64,000 nucleotides of DNA from Cavia porcellus (taxonomy: Eukaryota; Chordata; Mammalia; Rodentia; Caviidae): NCBI RefSeq assembly GCF_034190915.1, contig NW_026947502.1, positions 31,898,785 through 31,962,784 of the forward strand, written 5' to 3'. The translations under genes were made by a program, and so were the position numbers. Under the pieces are notes generated by a model. It did no database searches and had not been told where the DNA came from. It saw nothing but the letters and a program-made list of their open reading frames with translations. Shown here piece by piece: positions 47,346-60,090 of the stretch. Every line of letters starts with the position of its first letter. The stretch's first letter is position 1.

Positions 47346-48655
47346 CAGTATTCAGGACGGTAGGCACGGACAGCACTATTTGCCCCTAGCCCCATCCCAG
47401 GGAAGAGCAGGGTCATCTAGTCAGCCCTGACAGTGCTTTAAAGGCTAACTGCAAGAAAAAAGCTTTGACCTGGTCCAGACCAAACACAGAGACCGGATCT
47501 CCACACCCGCAGAAGTTCTAGCCTTGAGAATACCTTAGTTTTTAATGAAATTTTAATTACTCAGGCAATATTCAGATATAAGTTCTTCATAAGCTCAAAA
47601 CACATGAATAGTGTCTTAGAGCTGCTTTAAAATACCGCGGGGCTGGGGAGTGTGTGAGACTATGTGAAATGAAGTTGGCTGTGCAGTAGATACCTGGGAC
47701 CTTGTTTTGCTATTCTATCCCAGTACTTGCTTAAGCGTTTTCCTGAATGAAAAGCAAAGCTGAGCCTCAGGTCACAGGGGTTTCCCACGCATCCCCTCAC
47801 TCCAGGTAAGCTCTGCTGTCAGTTTAGGTTTGGTTTGAGAGGAGACCGGGATGAGTAGAAGAGGGATGATTACAGGACACTACGGAAGTGTGGGCAGGGC
47901 TGACCTGGGGCATAGTGTGACCCTGCAGAGCTTGCTGCTCGGGGTGACTTTGTCAGCTGGAAATGCCAGCCCTGGAGGAAGAGAGACTGGGCGCTTGGAG
48001 AGGAGCTTTGGCGCAGGGGGTTGATCAGTTTCCAGATCCTGTGGCAGGGACCAGGAGAATAAATTCTCCAACCTCAGTCTCTTTCTTCTTTTGATTTCCA
48101 GCTGGTGCTCCCTGTTGGCTAGAAGACAAAGGAGTTCGCTGATTTCTTTTCCACCGGGTTCAGCCATGTGGGACACAGAGCAGGGTCCTGAGGCTCGGGA
48201 GGAGGGGATCTGACAGCTTTGAGGTTTACCTACGTACTGGTGAATCCAGGGACAGAACCAAGATTTGTTTTCATTGCAGTTGAAATATCCCTGAGACCAT
48301 GCAGCAGCTACAGCCTGCAGTTTCCACTGCTCAGCACCCAAGCTGGCACATCAAGATCAACCTCCTTCCTTTTTTGTGGCTGGTGGTATTCCACGGTATG
48401 GGCATGCTGTGGTTTCTTTCACTGTGCCCTCTTACCAAGAGCTTCTGCTGCTTCCCTCTTGAGAACTTACGGCCTTCACTCTGGGAGCTCTCTTAGCATC
48501 TTGGGAAATTTGAGAAACTGGTGCATACTATATATCTTTTGTTCCTGTGGAGTCATGCTTGGTTGTGTATATACTTTAACTGTTCAAACAATTGAGTTTT
48601 GGCAGTTGTTTGTAGTGGGAAGAAAGACAGATGGCAAAGGCTGTGAAGACTGACT
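47346..48655. other. Unique sequence, no gene recognised
   Basis: Overlapping open frames on both strands (153 codons minus at 47,880-48,341; 144 codons plus at 48,219-48,653), without recognisable domains. Possibly worn repeats. No supported exon. Confidence 0.5.
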
Positions 48656-48659
48656 CAGG

Positions 48660-48815
48660 CATTGGAAGGGTTGGGTTTGAGTTCCAGCTTGGTCACTACT
48701 ACGCTGTGTGACCTTGGGTGAGTTGCTTAAGCTCACTGAGCTTCATTTTTTTCACCTGCGAAGTGCAGGTGATACTTATACCTTCTGTTTCCTGAAGCAT
48801 TGCGAAGGATGCAGA
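48660..48815 (+). repeat. MIR SINE, well preserved core
   Basis: 'ggtttgagttccagcttggt', 'ctgtgtgaccttgggtgagt', 'actgagcttcatttttttca' follow the MIR core order closely. Among the clearest MIR copies in the window. Confidence 0.9.
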
Positions 48816-49672
48816 TCCTGCTTCCCATGGAGCTGGAATGGAAGGCTTTCTGTCAGAGACAGTCAATTGGGTCCCCTCTCAGCATGCAAGGCTGTGCCCC
48901 TCCCTGCAGCTATGGCAGTGCCAGTGTCTCTAAAATGAGTGCTGTCCTCCTGCACCATGACCAGGTTCCCTGGCCTACGGCCATTCTGAGGTTTCGGTTT
49001 CTCCTCACTGTTGGGTGCCCCTGATGGAGGATGGTCCAGGCAGTCTTTCCCAGGAAGCTATTATTTTTTTCTCATTTCAAGTTTATTAAAATAACAATAC
49101 ACACTATCCAGGTGGCAAAATATCAAAAGATCAACCCAGTGAAGTCCACATTCAAAACCCAAAAGGACAGACAAGAAATAACCCCCCAAACAATGAAAAC
49201 AACACAAAGGTATTCACCAGAAAGTCTCTAGAACTTAATTTTGAGGCAGAAAGGAAATAAGTGTACAGAAGTCTCTCGTCCTCTTTTATCTTTATCTACT
49301 CCGAGGCTTCATTCCTGATTGAAGTTTTCATTTTTGTCATGAGCACGATTTTTAGCCGTATTCTTTTCTGACCCTCAGAATTTCCTTTCCTGCCTGAGCT
49401 CTTCCGTCCTTGGTCTCTATGTCTTACTTGCTTCCGATTTGATTTTCTTTTCCCTCCGAGTGCCTCTTGTCTTGGCCTCCCATCTGCCTGGGGCTCCTCT
49501 TTCCCTTCTCCGCCTCCTCCTGTGCCCCTCTGGCATCCGTGGGCCTCCTGGCTTCTCCTGGGATCTCTGTCACAGCTCCTGGATTACACTCTTCTGGTCC
49601 TGTCCCGACTTCTCCTTCATTCCCTGTTCTTCTATTGTAACTGTGTTTATCTTCAGTTTCATCACATTCTTT

Positions 49673-49764
49673 TTGTTTTGTTTTGTTTTTTGGTACCGGG
49701 GATCCAACTCATGACCTCCAGCTTGCTAGACAGGTGCTTATGCCGCTGAGCTAAATCCCTGGCC
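49673..49764 (-). repeat. ID-type SINE inside the PPIG pseudogene
   Basis: TTTTG-rich tail, then 'ggtaccggggatccaactca' (B-box side) and 'gccgctgagctaaatccctg' (A-box side). ATCACATTCTTT before it (49,661-49,672) and ATCCCGTTCTTT after it (49,765-49,776) form a 12-bp duplication with two mismatches. The insertion is younger than the retrocopy. Confidence 0.95.
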
Positions 49765-49940
49765 ATCCCGTTCTTTCCCAGGGACTGCGTGTGTCTGTCC
49801 TTTTCTTTAGTTTACTATGATGGTGCTCATCGTTTTGTGATTCTTTTTGCTTAGACTTCTCTTTACTCCTACTTTTTTGTCCTGATCTTTTCCTTTAGAA
49901 TCAGATTGCTTTTCTTTTTCTTTAACATTCTCATGATTTT

Positions 49941-50012
49941 TATTTTATTTTTTTTGTACGACCACGTGCTTGCAAGGCAGACGCTTATGCCACTGAGCTA
50001 AATCCCCAGCCC
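49941..50012 (-). repeat. ID-type SINE inside the PPIG pseudogene, B-box region lost
   Basis: T-rich tail followed directly by 'gaccacgtgcttgcaaggca' and 'gccactgagctaaatcccca'. About 20 bases present in the neighbouring copy, covering the B box, are missing, so this copy probably lacks a working pol III promoter. CTCATGATTTTT (49,930-49,941) and CTCATGATTCTT (50,014-50,025) are the target duplication. Confidence 0.95.
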
Positions 50013-51579
50013 GCTCATGATTCTTTTCTCCTCAACCTCTTTTCTTTGTGTCTGTTAATTTTTGAATCTCCTTCCTTAATCGTTGATTTTTCTTTGCTCC
50101 ACTTTTAGATTCGGCTCTTTTCTTCACTTTGTTTTACGATATTTATTTTCTTTTTCTGAATTTCTTCCAACTTCTCTGGCTTTGCTGTCAAGATTTGTGG
50201 TCCTTAACTTTCTTGTCCTTTTCATTTTTTTGTTTGGACTTTCAGACACATGCTTGTGATCAGCTATGTTTCTCGTTTACTCTAACTGGGCTCCTTCGAT
50301 TTTCTTTCATTTCATTCAGTTCACTCTTATCCCTTACGACCCATCTTTCACCACTTGATTCCCTCGTTTGTTGAGCTCTCTGCGTGTCTTGCCTCTAATG
50401 TGGAGGAGCCTCACTACTGCTGAAGTAATCCATTGATCTGAGTCTGGAAGGAGTTCAGTGACACCTCGATCCTCTTCCTTTAGTTTTTCTGCCAGACCTA
50501 GTAATTAAGAGTTGTCTCTGGTATGAAGCAGGCTGGAGAAAGGCCCGTTATACCTTCTCTCTTGTTCTTTTTGTTTTTCTGTTCCTTGTCAACTTTAGGA
50601 GGATTTTTTCTAATGAGGAACCTATTTCCTGGTAGAAGGGAGATCCCTTCTGCATGGACAGTAGACTGGAGTTGTGCTTCAAGATTTTCCCTTTCACTAG
50701 ATGCACTTTTCTTCCTTGTGTTTTTGGGAATTTTTCCTATGTTTTAAAAAATTTTATCTTCAGAAACATTTTCAGAATCAGAAGAATCAGAAGAGGTCTG
50801 AGTATAACTTGAGCTTTCTAAATCACTGGAGGAGGAAGAAGAGGAGGAGAAGGCTTTATGCTTTTTCTTTTTATCTTTTTTATCTTTAGATTTTGAGATC
50901 AGCTCTTCAGCTTTCCACAGCTAGGTATCCATACTTCAGCTGAGCCTGTTTTCTAGTTTTTTCTCTCTCTTTCTTAACTTCTAGACCAGAGATCACTTGT
51001 CTAAAACCAACATCATGCCCATTTAAATGAGTTGGTTTTGCTGTAATGAAAACCTGTGAACCACTGGTATCCTTCCCTCCCTCGTTGACCACTGATGAAA
51101 GAAATTCTTTGTTGTTTTTAATAGCAAAACTCATCTTCAAAAAATCCTCCATAGATAGATTCTCCTGCTTGTCTATTTCTCTCACTGAAGTCACCATTCT
51201 GAACCATAAAACCCTAAATAACTCTGAAAAAGACAACTCTTAGAATGCAATAGCTTCTGAGTTGATTTTCTTGTCCCCTTTCCTCCTATACAAACACAAC
51301 AAAAGTTCTCACGTGTTTTGGGGCACACAGCAGAAAACAATGCATGGAGTACTCTTCCAAGCAGCTTGATTGCTAACGGCAATATCAAAGAAACATGCAG
51401 AACACTGAACTCTTATTCCCCTGATTCCAGTACTTCAATCTTTATAAACCACAAAAACACCAAGGAGAATTGAGCTGAGCCAGTCTTTCTCGATTCTGAA
51501 GCATCAGACATGGGCCTAGCTGTCTGGAGTTCAGGGCGCTGTCACTGCTGCCATATTACTGCTGTGGTATCCGTCAGGA

Positions 51580-52080
51580 AGCCGGGTTCCCTGAGTGGGG
51601 AGGGCCGGGCCTGGGGGGGAAGCCCCACCTCCTAGACTCAGGACGCCGCTGGAAACCGCCTACTGCTGCCAAGGTAGTTCCTCAGGCCTCAGGACCCACT
51701 GTGGACCCGAGCAGTCCATATCCCCCAAGGATAAGGCTGTCAACTCAGCCCAGCCTGTTCCCAGGCCCTTCCCACTCTTGTGCAGGACTCCTACAAGCTA
51801 ATTTGCTGTGGGATTTCCACTCCTTTTTCTTGGAAGACAGAGTGGTTCCTAGGAGTGGATTTTTTTTTTTTTCTGGTTGGAAGCCCGCCAGCTAGTCTTT
51901 CTCCCTTCCCTGACACGGGATCAGAGAGGCAATGTATGCCAGCTTCACCGCCCCCCAGGGATGATGGCAAGCTAAAGAATGAATGTGCGCCCCTTACATA
52001 GCCACACAACACTTGCCTTCTCCAGTGAGAACTGTCACCATAATCCACAGTGGCTGTCTCAGGAGCACTCGCTCACTGCC
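51580..52080. other. Unique sequence flanking the pseudogene
   Basis: No gene is recognised. Several short frames overlap on both strands. A T-run lies at about 51,860-51,872. Confidence 0.5.
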
Positions 52081-52084
52081 AAGT

Positions 52085-52250
52085 GTAATGTACCATCTCA
52101 TTTAATCTTCAGGAGACCCTCACTGTAGCTGCTGAATCTCAGTTTCACAGCTGAGGAAATCTATGCTCAGAATTGAAGCCACTTGGCATAGGTCATTCAG
52201 TTAGAAAGAGACAGTCAGGATTGAAACCTGTCTCACTGACTACAAATTGC
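52085..52250 (-). repeat. MIR SINE
   Basis: 'atctcatttaatcttcagga', 'cagtttcacagctgaggaaa', 'gattgaaacctgtctcactg' are the reverse MIR words in order. Confidence 0.85.
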
Positions 52251-53580
52251 ATTTCCTAGCCAGTAGGCTCCTCTGCGTTCACCCTGCCGGCCTTGGGGCC
52301 CGACTTGGTTTTCTTAAGCTTTCTGTGTGATTTGACCCATATTATTTCCTATCCATGTGTGCCTTGTTCCCTGGAATACAGTGAATGTGTTTTCTGCTCT
52401 TTCCTCCCTCCACGGAATGACTGGGACAGAATTGTGTATACAGCAGGAGCTCAGAGGATGCCAAATTTCTTGTGAAAATCCCACTGGGGCTGCTGTTGGC
52501 AGGCTCTACATACCAAAAAGGCTGCTGTGGCCCTTTATGGAAGTTATCAGGAAGATGAATAAGCCTTGAAATGCGAGACCCTGGCAAGCTCACTCAGACC
52601 TCACAGAATGGCTTGCTCTGGCCTTTGAAGAGCTGAGAGCTATTTACATCGTACTAATGGATCTCTCTGGCTGTGAACGAGTTGAAGCTGCTATACAAAT
52701 GCCGGAGGCCAGGGCTACACAGCGCATAAGGACCAGAATGCAGAGAAGTCCCCTCTTCAGCTTGTCCTCTTCTCTACAAGGGATCCATGGACCCCAGAAG
52801 CCAGGGTGGCCTTGGGTCTAGTTTAGTGAGAAGCCGCACACAGCAGGCTAGTGGGTGGTGATAGAATGGTTCATAGCTGGAATGTGGTATGCAGAAGTTT
52901 CTCCCGGAGTGAGGTTCTTTGCATAAATAAATGGTGACCAGCTGTTAGTCTTCCTATTAGCATGAACATCCATCACTGATTGTTTCAAATATAAGTCTGG
53001 GAGGGAGAAGCTCTGACTCCCATGAAAGGCAAATGTTGCGATGATGAGAATCCAGTGCAGTTTGGCAGACCTCAGCCCAAAGCAGCTCTTGGGTTGGAAA
53101 CACTGGTTAGGTTCTGTCTGGGCCAGGTGGGCTGGGTACAGGCCCAGATGTTCTCTCCAGGTGCCTACCACCCAGGCCGCTGCCTTTTTGTTATTCATGA
53201 TGAGATTAGGTTCTTGCTGGAGGCCTGTTTGGTGGGGCCCTCACGGAGCTGATGGTTGCTGTCCTCTCCTGGGTACCCGTTCCCCGCCATTGACCTTGAC
53301 CTACAATAGGCCTTGACAAAGTGCAGGTCAGCTGACAAGAGACTGGTCATGGCTCAGACATCTGTTTGAGATGTTCTGGTTTGGGGGTAGCTGGTGACCT
53401 GCAGGGCAGAATGTGATGCACAGCCCTGTGGTGAATACTCCTGTCACCCTCTATCTACCCCTGCGAGTCTCTACAAGGAGGCAGGAACCTGCCCTGCCTG
53501 TACTCCACCCCTGGCAAGGACCAGCATCACTCTTTTCACTGACTTTGGGTGATGCTAACTATTGTCCATCTGTCTGTCTC
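52251..53580. other. Unique sequence, no gene recognised
   Basis: The part around 52,600-52,720 is repeat-free and may be an old MIR3-like or conserved stretch ('gctgctatacaaatgcc'). Short frames only. Confidence 0.45.
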
Positions 53581-53584
53581 TGGC

Positions 53585-53900
53585 AGCTCTTTCATTTAAC
53601 CATTTGTTCATTTACCTACACATATTTTGCACCTGTGCTGCAATTTGGGTGGGGAACAGATTTGGTCCTCATGTTACTGGAGCTGACATTTCCTTGGAGG
53701 GGGGCACAGTGGGACATAACAAGACTACAAGATTAGGGCAAGTTGGGAGGAGTGCTGCTATGGAGGCAAACAGGAGATAGAGGGTGATAGGAAGGGCCAA
53801 GTCTAGGTAGAATGGATTCTCCCAGGTAATAATTTGAGCTAAGGCCTCTGAGAAATGTCAGAAGCAGCCTAGCATATGCAAATGTCCTGAGATGGGTGGG
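53585..53900 (+). repeat. Old LINE (L2-like) fragment
   Basis: 'ttaaccatttgttcatttac', 'atgttactggagctgacatt', then 'aatttgagctaaggcctctg' and 'atgcaaatgtcctgagatgg' parallel the same ancient element seen at 14.0-14.5 kb. Confidence 0.5.
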
Positions 53901-55030
53901 GGGGCACAGCTTAGTTTCTTATGGAGTTCAACCCATCAGTGTGATTGGCATGTGATGAATGCAGGTGAGTTAGGAACAAGTCAGGGTGGAACTGTATGTT
54001 CTGGGCAGCTTGGCACAGGCTCTGACAAGGAAGCTGGGTTTTCTGGAGGTTGGGGAGAGGGCAGTAGGCTGAGCATGTTGTTTTATGTGTATTATTATGT
54101 AGGCATTTACTTGGAGCCTAATGCTTACCAGGCTAAAGCAGAATAAATTTAGTTTGCCCTCTGTCAGAAGCAAAGAGGAGACCTGATGGGTGACAATTTG
54201 GGTGACATGGCAAAACATGGAAAGAGAGCAGCATCCCTGATGTGAAATGGTTTCTCAGATGCCCACACTCTCTTCTGACCCCCAAAGCACTTGGGGCTCA
54301 GACTTGCTGAGTGCTCATTGCCCCGAACATCAAGGGCATAGTACCCCAGACTGTGCTGCCTGAGCCCCAGACTCCAGCTTGAGGGCACAGAGGAAGCACA
54401 GAGGTCTCAGCGGGAGTGCACCGGGCGAGAGAGAAGAGAACGTCCCAGATTACAGAACATTGATGTCCTTACCGCTCCCGCTAGCTGCAGGTGGAGGAAC
54501 TGAGACCTGGAGAGGCCTGAAGATCTATACCTTTGTATTTTTTAGAGAGATGATTTCTTATTTCTTGCTTTCCTTGAAGCTTCATGTGGAGGCTGGCGTG
54601 ATCCTCCTCCTCCTGGTGGAGAATGTCATTAGTGCTTACTTTGCCTTAGCATCTGAGATTAAAGGGAAGACCGCAGACTGTGGAAGGCCTCTAGAGTCTT
54701 TGTCATGTGGATTTGGAAAGGTGACTTAACTTCCGCACCTTGGGTTCAGGGGAGGAGGAGAGGAGTGTTCGATGGTGATTCCTGTAGTGTGCCTGCAGCT
54801 CTGGCCAGGTTCTTGTTCTTAATACCTGCCCACAGGTGACTCTCAATCCATCAGGTGTTGCAGACACACCGGAGTCCGTGGGGGTGAGCAGACAGCACAC
54901 AGACTGCTTAGCCACACTCCCGGAGGCTCTGAGTCAGCCGGACTAAGGAGGACAAATGTGCCTTTCTCATCAGCGCCTGGGAGATGCTAATGTGGTTGGT
55001 CCTGGGACCACACTTTGGGAAGCGCTGCAT
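53901..55030. other. Unique sequence, no gene recognised
   Basis: Short frames on both strands, none with a known domain. No CpG island. Confidence 0.5.
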
Positions 55031-55034
55031 GAGC

Positions 55035-55195
55035 GCACTTAATTCAGTCATCCTGGAAACCTCATCAACACGGAATTGTTCTTGTCACTTTGTTGATGCG
55101 GAAATGAAGGTTTAGAAGTTTAAGTACCTTTTCCAGGGTCACACAGCCACTAGGTGGGGAAGCCGGGATTCCAGTTCAGGTCTGAGTCATCCCAA
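55035..55195 (-). repeat. MIR SINE
   Basis: 'tgatgcggaaatgaaggttt', 'accttttccagggtcacaca', 'gccactaggtggggaagccg', 'gattccagttcaggtctgag' follow the reverse MIR core in order. Confidence 0.9.
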
Positions 55196-55199
55196 GCCA

Positions 55200-58103
55200 T
55201 TGTTTTCACTCTGGGATGGTGGTGGCTGGCTGACAGGGCAGAGGGCTGTGTATAGACTCTTGCCCCTTTGTCACTTCAGACACAAATACCTCTTATCTAA
55301 GATCATTGCCATCAGCAAATGGTTTTCAGTATTGATTTGTGATAAAGCAGAACCTAACAATACCCAGAAAACTTGCATGGAAAAGTCCAGGCTGGAGGAA
55401 TGGGTGGCTGGCAAGGTACCTATTCACAAAGAGTCCTCAGGGGTAGCTACCTGATGGCCAGTTACTGTCCATCTTCAGTGTCCTGCAGTATCCACAGCCA
55501 GTGGTCTCAGGCCTTGCCAGAAAGCTGGTGCCGGTGGGTGCTTCCTTTCCCTCCTCTGATACTGGAACAATGAAAAAGGACTTTTTCTTATGGATTTTGT
55601 TTTGTTTTGCTAATACCCTGGGCATTATTTTGATTAGCATGTGTTTATGATATGTAGATTCCTCTTGGGGAATTAGTACACATACTTATTGCATCTTAAA
55701 CACTTTAATTCCTCTTCTCCTCCCTGCTGTCCAGCCTCAGAGGGTCCCCTTCCCATCTCCACAGAGAGAACTTTAAATATTATCAACACAAAGAGATGAA
55801 AGTGTTTAAAGTGATGGATATGCCAGTTCCCCTGATCTAATCATTGCACACTATCTACATGTATTGAAATCTCACACTGTACTACATAAATATATATAAT
55901 TATGTCAGATAACAACAACAGCAATAGTAATAATAAATTCCCCTTTTCAAATCCCAGTTTGCCTGCAGGAGCCAGCCCAGGCCTGCAGAGAGAAGTCTCT
56001 GATTTCTGTCTTTCAGCATTATTTCTCCAACTGTGGTGGGGATCTGGTGCCCAGAGGGACAAACTGCACAGAAACCCCAAGAGCCTGTGTGCATGTTCAC
56101 GTCCCAGCAGGTTGGACTTCAGACGTGGGACAGGAACCTTCCTGCTGGACCTGACAGGAGGGAGGACTTCCGACACATGGAGAGTGGTGAGCGCATTTCT
56201 GGCCAGGGTCCTATCAGGAGCCAAAGCTCAGGGAGAGGAAGCTGTGGATGGTACACGCAAGGCCCATCACTTGGCGCATTCCTGCAGGTACAGCCCTACC
56301 TCCCCAGCCGTGCTTCCCCCATGGAAACTTAAATTTTTCTCTGTCAGACCATGAGCACTCTTATTTGCCAAGTGTTATACAAGGAGAAGTCTCAACTCCT
56401 TACTCTCAGCCTGAATTTTGGGCGCGTTTGGGTGTCAAAGAGGACATGTCACCTTTCTGTGAAATTTCCACGAAAGCTTCCAGCAAAGCTTCTTGCAGCC
56501 CCCCTTCTCTCTCTTTCTCACTCTCATTCTCTCTCTCTCTGTGGCAAGAAAGAGCAAATTTGGGGGTGAGTCACTATGTGTCTTCCAGCCCCCCCAGCCC
56601 GGGGCAGGCTGTGCTTAAGCTCCTACCTTCATCTCAATAAGCTCAGCCCTAAACTCTCTGAGTCTTAGCTGGATTAAGGGCCTAGATTGTTGCTGAGGAG
56701 GAAGGAGGTACCTCTGTAATTGCTGTTTAAATCTACCTAACAATAGCCACATGTGGAGCCAGAATTGAGCATTATTAAATATGAGTGCCCTCTTCCCAGA
56801 CATGCCTTTGTTTGCATAGTTGGGCAAAATGGGAAGGGGAGAGAGAAAAAGCTGCAGAGTCCAAAGGAGCTCTGGAGGCCTAGTTTCTAGGGATGAGTGG
56901 GTCCTTGGTTTGCAGAAAGCCCTTGTGACTGGCTTCCTCCAGCCCTACCCTGGGCAGCTCACACTCTTGGGACTCTGAAACCCACCCAGTGCCCATAGAG
57001 CCTCTCTAAGTGCTGAAGTCCCAGGCAGGGGCACTTGCTTGCCTAAAACCTCAGCGACCTTTCCCCAGCACCCATTCTTATTTCAGGGGCTCATCTTCAT
57101 GCAGATGTGGGATAACAGAGGGAAAAATGGAGCACTGCGGGGTTCTCTTACACAGCCCCTCTTCACCAGTCAGCTTCTCCCTGGTCCCTTTCCCCAGAGC
57201 GGGTGAAGAGCAAGACAAGTGTGTTTGGTAGGCGTGCTAGTGGCTCCTGGCTTTCCTTGTGGGGTGAGGGGAAGCCAGACCTCAGCGTCCCTGCTGTGCA
57301 GTATAAGGCCTGTGAGGCACTCGGAATTTGTATGCTGTACCTTGATCAGTGCTGCTTTGGTGACATGTGCTGGTATGTGCATGTGTGTGACCACCAGCTA
57401 CTACTCTGGGTGAGCCCCAAGACACCCGGCAGACTTGCTGCCTTTGCCTGCCTGTCCTGCCCCTCATGGGACACAGCGCCATCCTGGGCTGTGAAGACTG
57501 GAGTTAAAGTCCTGCAGAGAGCTGTCCTCGCAAGCGACAGATTCTATGTGCTCAAAGTGATAGCTTTAAGCAACTTTGTAAATTACGTAATTAAATTTGA
57601 ACTTCTAGCAAAATACCTAGAAAAATAAGAAAGATAAGGACAGGTAGAGAAATTACACATGAACCATATGATAAGCCAAGAATACAGGAGAATTCCGAGA
57701 AATAAGTGGAAATTTCTTATTTTCAAGGATGCTATAGTAGGAATCTCATAGCATACTGAGTGGAAACAGCTACAGTGTTTCTGAAAGGTAAAATGTATTA
57801 AATAAAAACATGCACAACACACACGGCACTTTATCTTTTATTTCTCCAAACTATTATATCTTATGAATTTCATTCCTGAGGTTTTTTATTTTAAAAACAA
57901 AATGACAATAACAAAAAACAATAAAAACTATAATACATAATTTCAAAACCAAATAATAGAAAATGAACACTAGTTAATATATTGCATATTGTTATCTTCA
58001 AAGTAGTTGTTCTGATTACAAGATTCGGTGATAAAAGCTCAAACAATGAAAGGACAAACTGTCCTGAACTAACAGAGATTAGTAGTGTAATTATCTATCG
58101 TGG

Positions 58104-58104
<1 letters not shown>
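55200..58104. other. Unique sequence, no gene recognised
   Basis: Includes a (TC)n-rich patch at about 56,503-56,540 and an AT-rich part at 57.8-58.0 kb. The stretch 56,640-56,830 is repeat-free with ATTA-type words and may be conserved non-coding DNA. Frames of 127-150 codons at 55.8-56.4 kb run in opposite directions over each other and are not supported as genes. Confidence 0.45.

Positions 58105-58105
<1 letters not shown>

Positions 58106-58135
<30 letters not shown>
58106..58135. repeat. (AC)15 microsatellite
   Basis: Thirty bases of uninterrupted AC. Likely length-polymorphic and usable as a marker. Confidence 0.98.
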
Positions 58136-58137
<2 letters not shown>

Positions 58138-58439
58138 TCTTTTCCCTTCTTTTCTCCTTTAATTCCTGAATTTTTATTTTCCCTTTTGATAATGAGTTGT
58201 TGAATTTTCCATCTGTCAGACATAATTGTGTAATATATTCAACTTGTTTTATTGTAATTTGCATGGAAATACTAGTTGTAGATTGTTTCTACCCTTCCCA
58301 TAGTTCATATTATTAGTATTTCTAATGGTACTTTAGTATCAGGCTCTTCTAAACAGAATTGAATGCAAGAAGGTGGGGGAGAAGGAGAGAAAGAGTGGAG
58401 GCTTTGGTCTTATGAAAAGCACGATCCACGAGCATACCT

Positions 58440-58640
58440 TTCTGTCTGGGTGGTTTAGTTAAGTTACCTAAGCTCTCCGAACCTCTGTGTCTGCACCTTT
58501 CTCATGGTGCTAATGCTCACCTGAGGACATCGTTATGAGGATTAGATGGAGGAATTCAGCAGATCCCTGTACACCACACTGCACTGTGCCTGTGTGGGGA
58601 GTGCTTGGTGAAAGGAGCTATTGTTACTAGGTGTATAGAG
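58440..58640 (+). repeat. MIR SINE
   Basis: 'agttacctaagctctccgaa', 'ctctgtgtctgcacctttct', 'gttatgaggattagatggag' and 'gggagtgcttggtgaaagga' give the MIR core and 3' part in direct order. Confidence 0.8.
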
Positions 58641-59334
58641 TTCCTGTGGCTGGGGCTTAGTCACCTGGGCTCAGAGTGCCCATCATCCCTTAGGCACAGT
58701 CCTCTGCCCCTTGGCATGACTGCATCTCAGCATCCCCAGGAGAAGGCAATCTGTCCCAGCCCAGCAACCTCTGGGGAAGGAAACCCAGGCTCCTGCTTGC
58801 TAATGCATTCCAGGTCACACCCATGGAGCCAGAGAGTTCTCCTGAGTGTCTGCATTTAATCCCCATTACCAGGTTTGAAGCTCTCTCTTGCCATTTCCTT
58901 AGGGGAAGAAGATTGAGGTTTTCCTCTTGCAAGAAGGTCCTGTGGCAAGCAGCTCTATCATGTAATCTCCCTGGGAAACCACCTTATAAAGCAGATTTCA
59001 CAGGAGGAACGGAGGTGCTGTGGTGAGAGGGATGTGCCGTGGAATGTGGAATGTCTCCTAGTGGTGGCGAACCTCCTACAGCTTTCAGTGATAACAACAG
59101 CCTGCTGTGACATGAGCGCCATAGTTCATCACCACTGCCCTAGGACTTGCCTCTGAACAGGCCTCGGAGAAGGACCTGGGTGGGGGGATTTCCATCCCTG
59201 CGTCTTCCTGTGGGTCTGGTGCTCTCATCTGCCCCACCCAGGTCTTTGCATGTAATCTGATCTTCCATCCTGGCTCATCACCTCCTACTATCTCCAGTGT
59301 CCCCATATTGGTGAATGTGGCTCTGTTCATTCAT

Positions 59335-60090
59335 TGACTCAGTCATATCCTCTCTTTCTAGCCTCCTTTTCTAACCCATCTCCAAGTCTTACCAGCTTAT
59401 ATCTTTTAACTCTTGGATCCTCACCTTGTGTCCCTTTTCGCAGCTGTCCCCCTAGTCCAGCATACCTCAAGCTACCCTCCATTCCCAGCAATGTCCCTGC
59501 TGGCTGCCCGCTTTTCTATCCTGCAGTCCTTTATCCATTCAACACCCAGAATCATCCTTCAGAACACAAGGCCGGCCATGGCTTTCATCACTTAAAACCC
59601 TCCTGTTGCTTAGCGATGTTCTTTGTGCAAAAACTCCACTCCATAGCATTGTGAATGAGCCCTCATTTGCCTGACTGCTCGTGAGTGGTCATCAGCTCCT
59701 TTGGCCTCTCCTTCTGCTTAGCCATCCCGTGTTCTCATCTTCGTGGGGCCTTGGTGCCTGCTCTGACCTCTCCATGGACCACTTGCTGCCTTCCTCCTTT
59801 GCCTGGGTAGCTGTCACATTCTTTAACTCTTGCCTCAGTGATCACTTCAGTGAAGCCTCAGGCTGGGTCAGGAGCCTCCATCAGAACACAGAGCTCCTTT
59901 CCTCCCAGTCCTCGTGGAGGCTGCTGTGCAGTGGATCTTTCTCTGAACACCTCCCTCCACTATGCACTCCAGGAGAACGGGATCACTGGATTCGCTCCTC
60001 ATCTCACCCCGTGCCTGGTATAATGCCTGGCACGCAGTAGGGGCTCCATCAACACATGCCTAATGAGTGTTTATCTCTGAGATTCAACAA
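59335..60090 (-). repeat. L2 LINE 3' region
   Basis: Reading along the plus strand: 'cacttaaaaccctcctgttg', 'ctgctctgacctctccatgg', 'cagtgatcacttcagtgaag' and finally 'gcctggcacgcagtaggggc' with 'ccatcaacacatgcctaatg'. This is the L2 3' region in a consistent order over about 750 bases. L2 is an extinct CR1-type LINE. The local open frames are remnants without coding meaning. Confidence 0.75.

Larger units (their letters stand above)
49059..51574 (-). pseudogene. PPIG: Processed pseudogene of PPIG (cyclophilin G, SR-cyclophilin)
   Basis: The parent is a nuclear peptidyl-prolyl isomerase of about 750 residues with an N-terminal cyclophilin domain and a long Ser/Arg-rich tail. On the minus strand I read CFFDIAVSNQ (about 51,375-51,404), then VCPKTRENF and KGTRKSTQK, then NNKEFLSS, all in the cyclophilin domain. 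A Ser-rich run and SSDSSDSE follow near 50,780-50,850, then the degraded RS tail to about 49,280. The start codon is AGG (51,420-51,422). A 2-bp deletion near 51,130 shifts the frame. There are no introns. AATAAA lies at 49,082-49,087 (complement), followed by an A-run. CAGGAAGC flanks both ends (49,051-49,058 and 51,575-51,582), consistent with L1-mediated retrocopying. Two ID SINEs interrupt it. Confidence 0.95.

Noticed and set aside
47880..48653. 153- and 144-codon frames overlapping on opposite strands
   Set aside because: No recognisable domain and mutual overlap; probably chance or worn repeat sequence.
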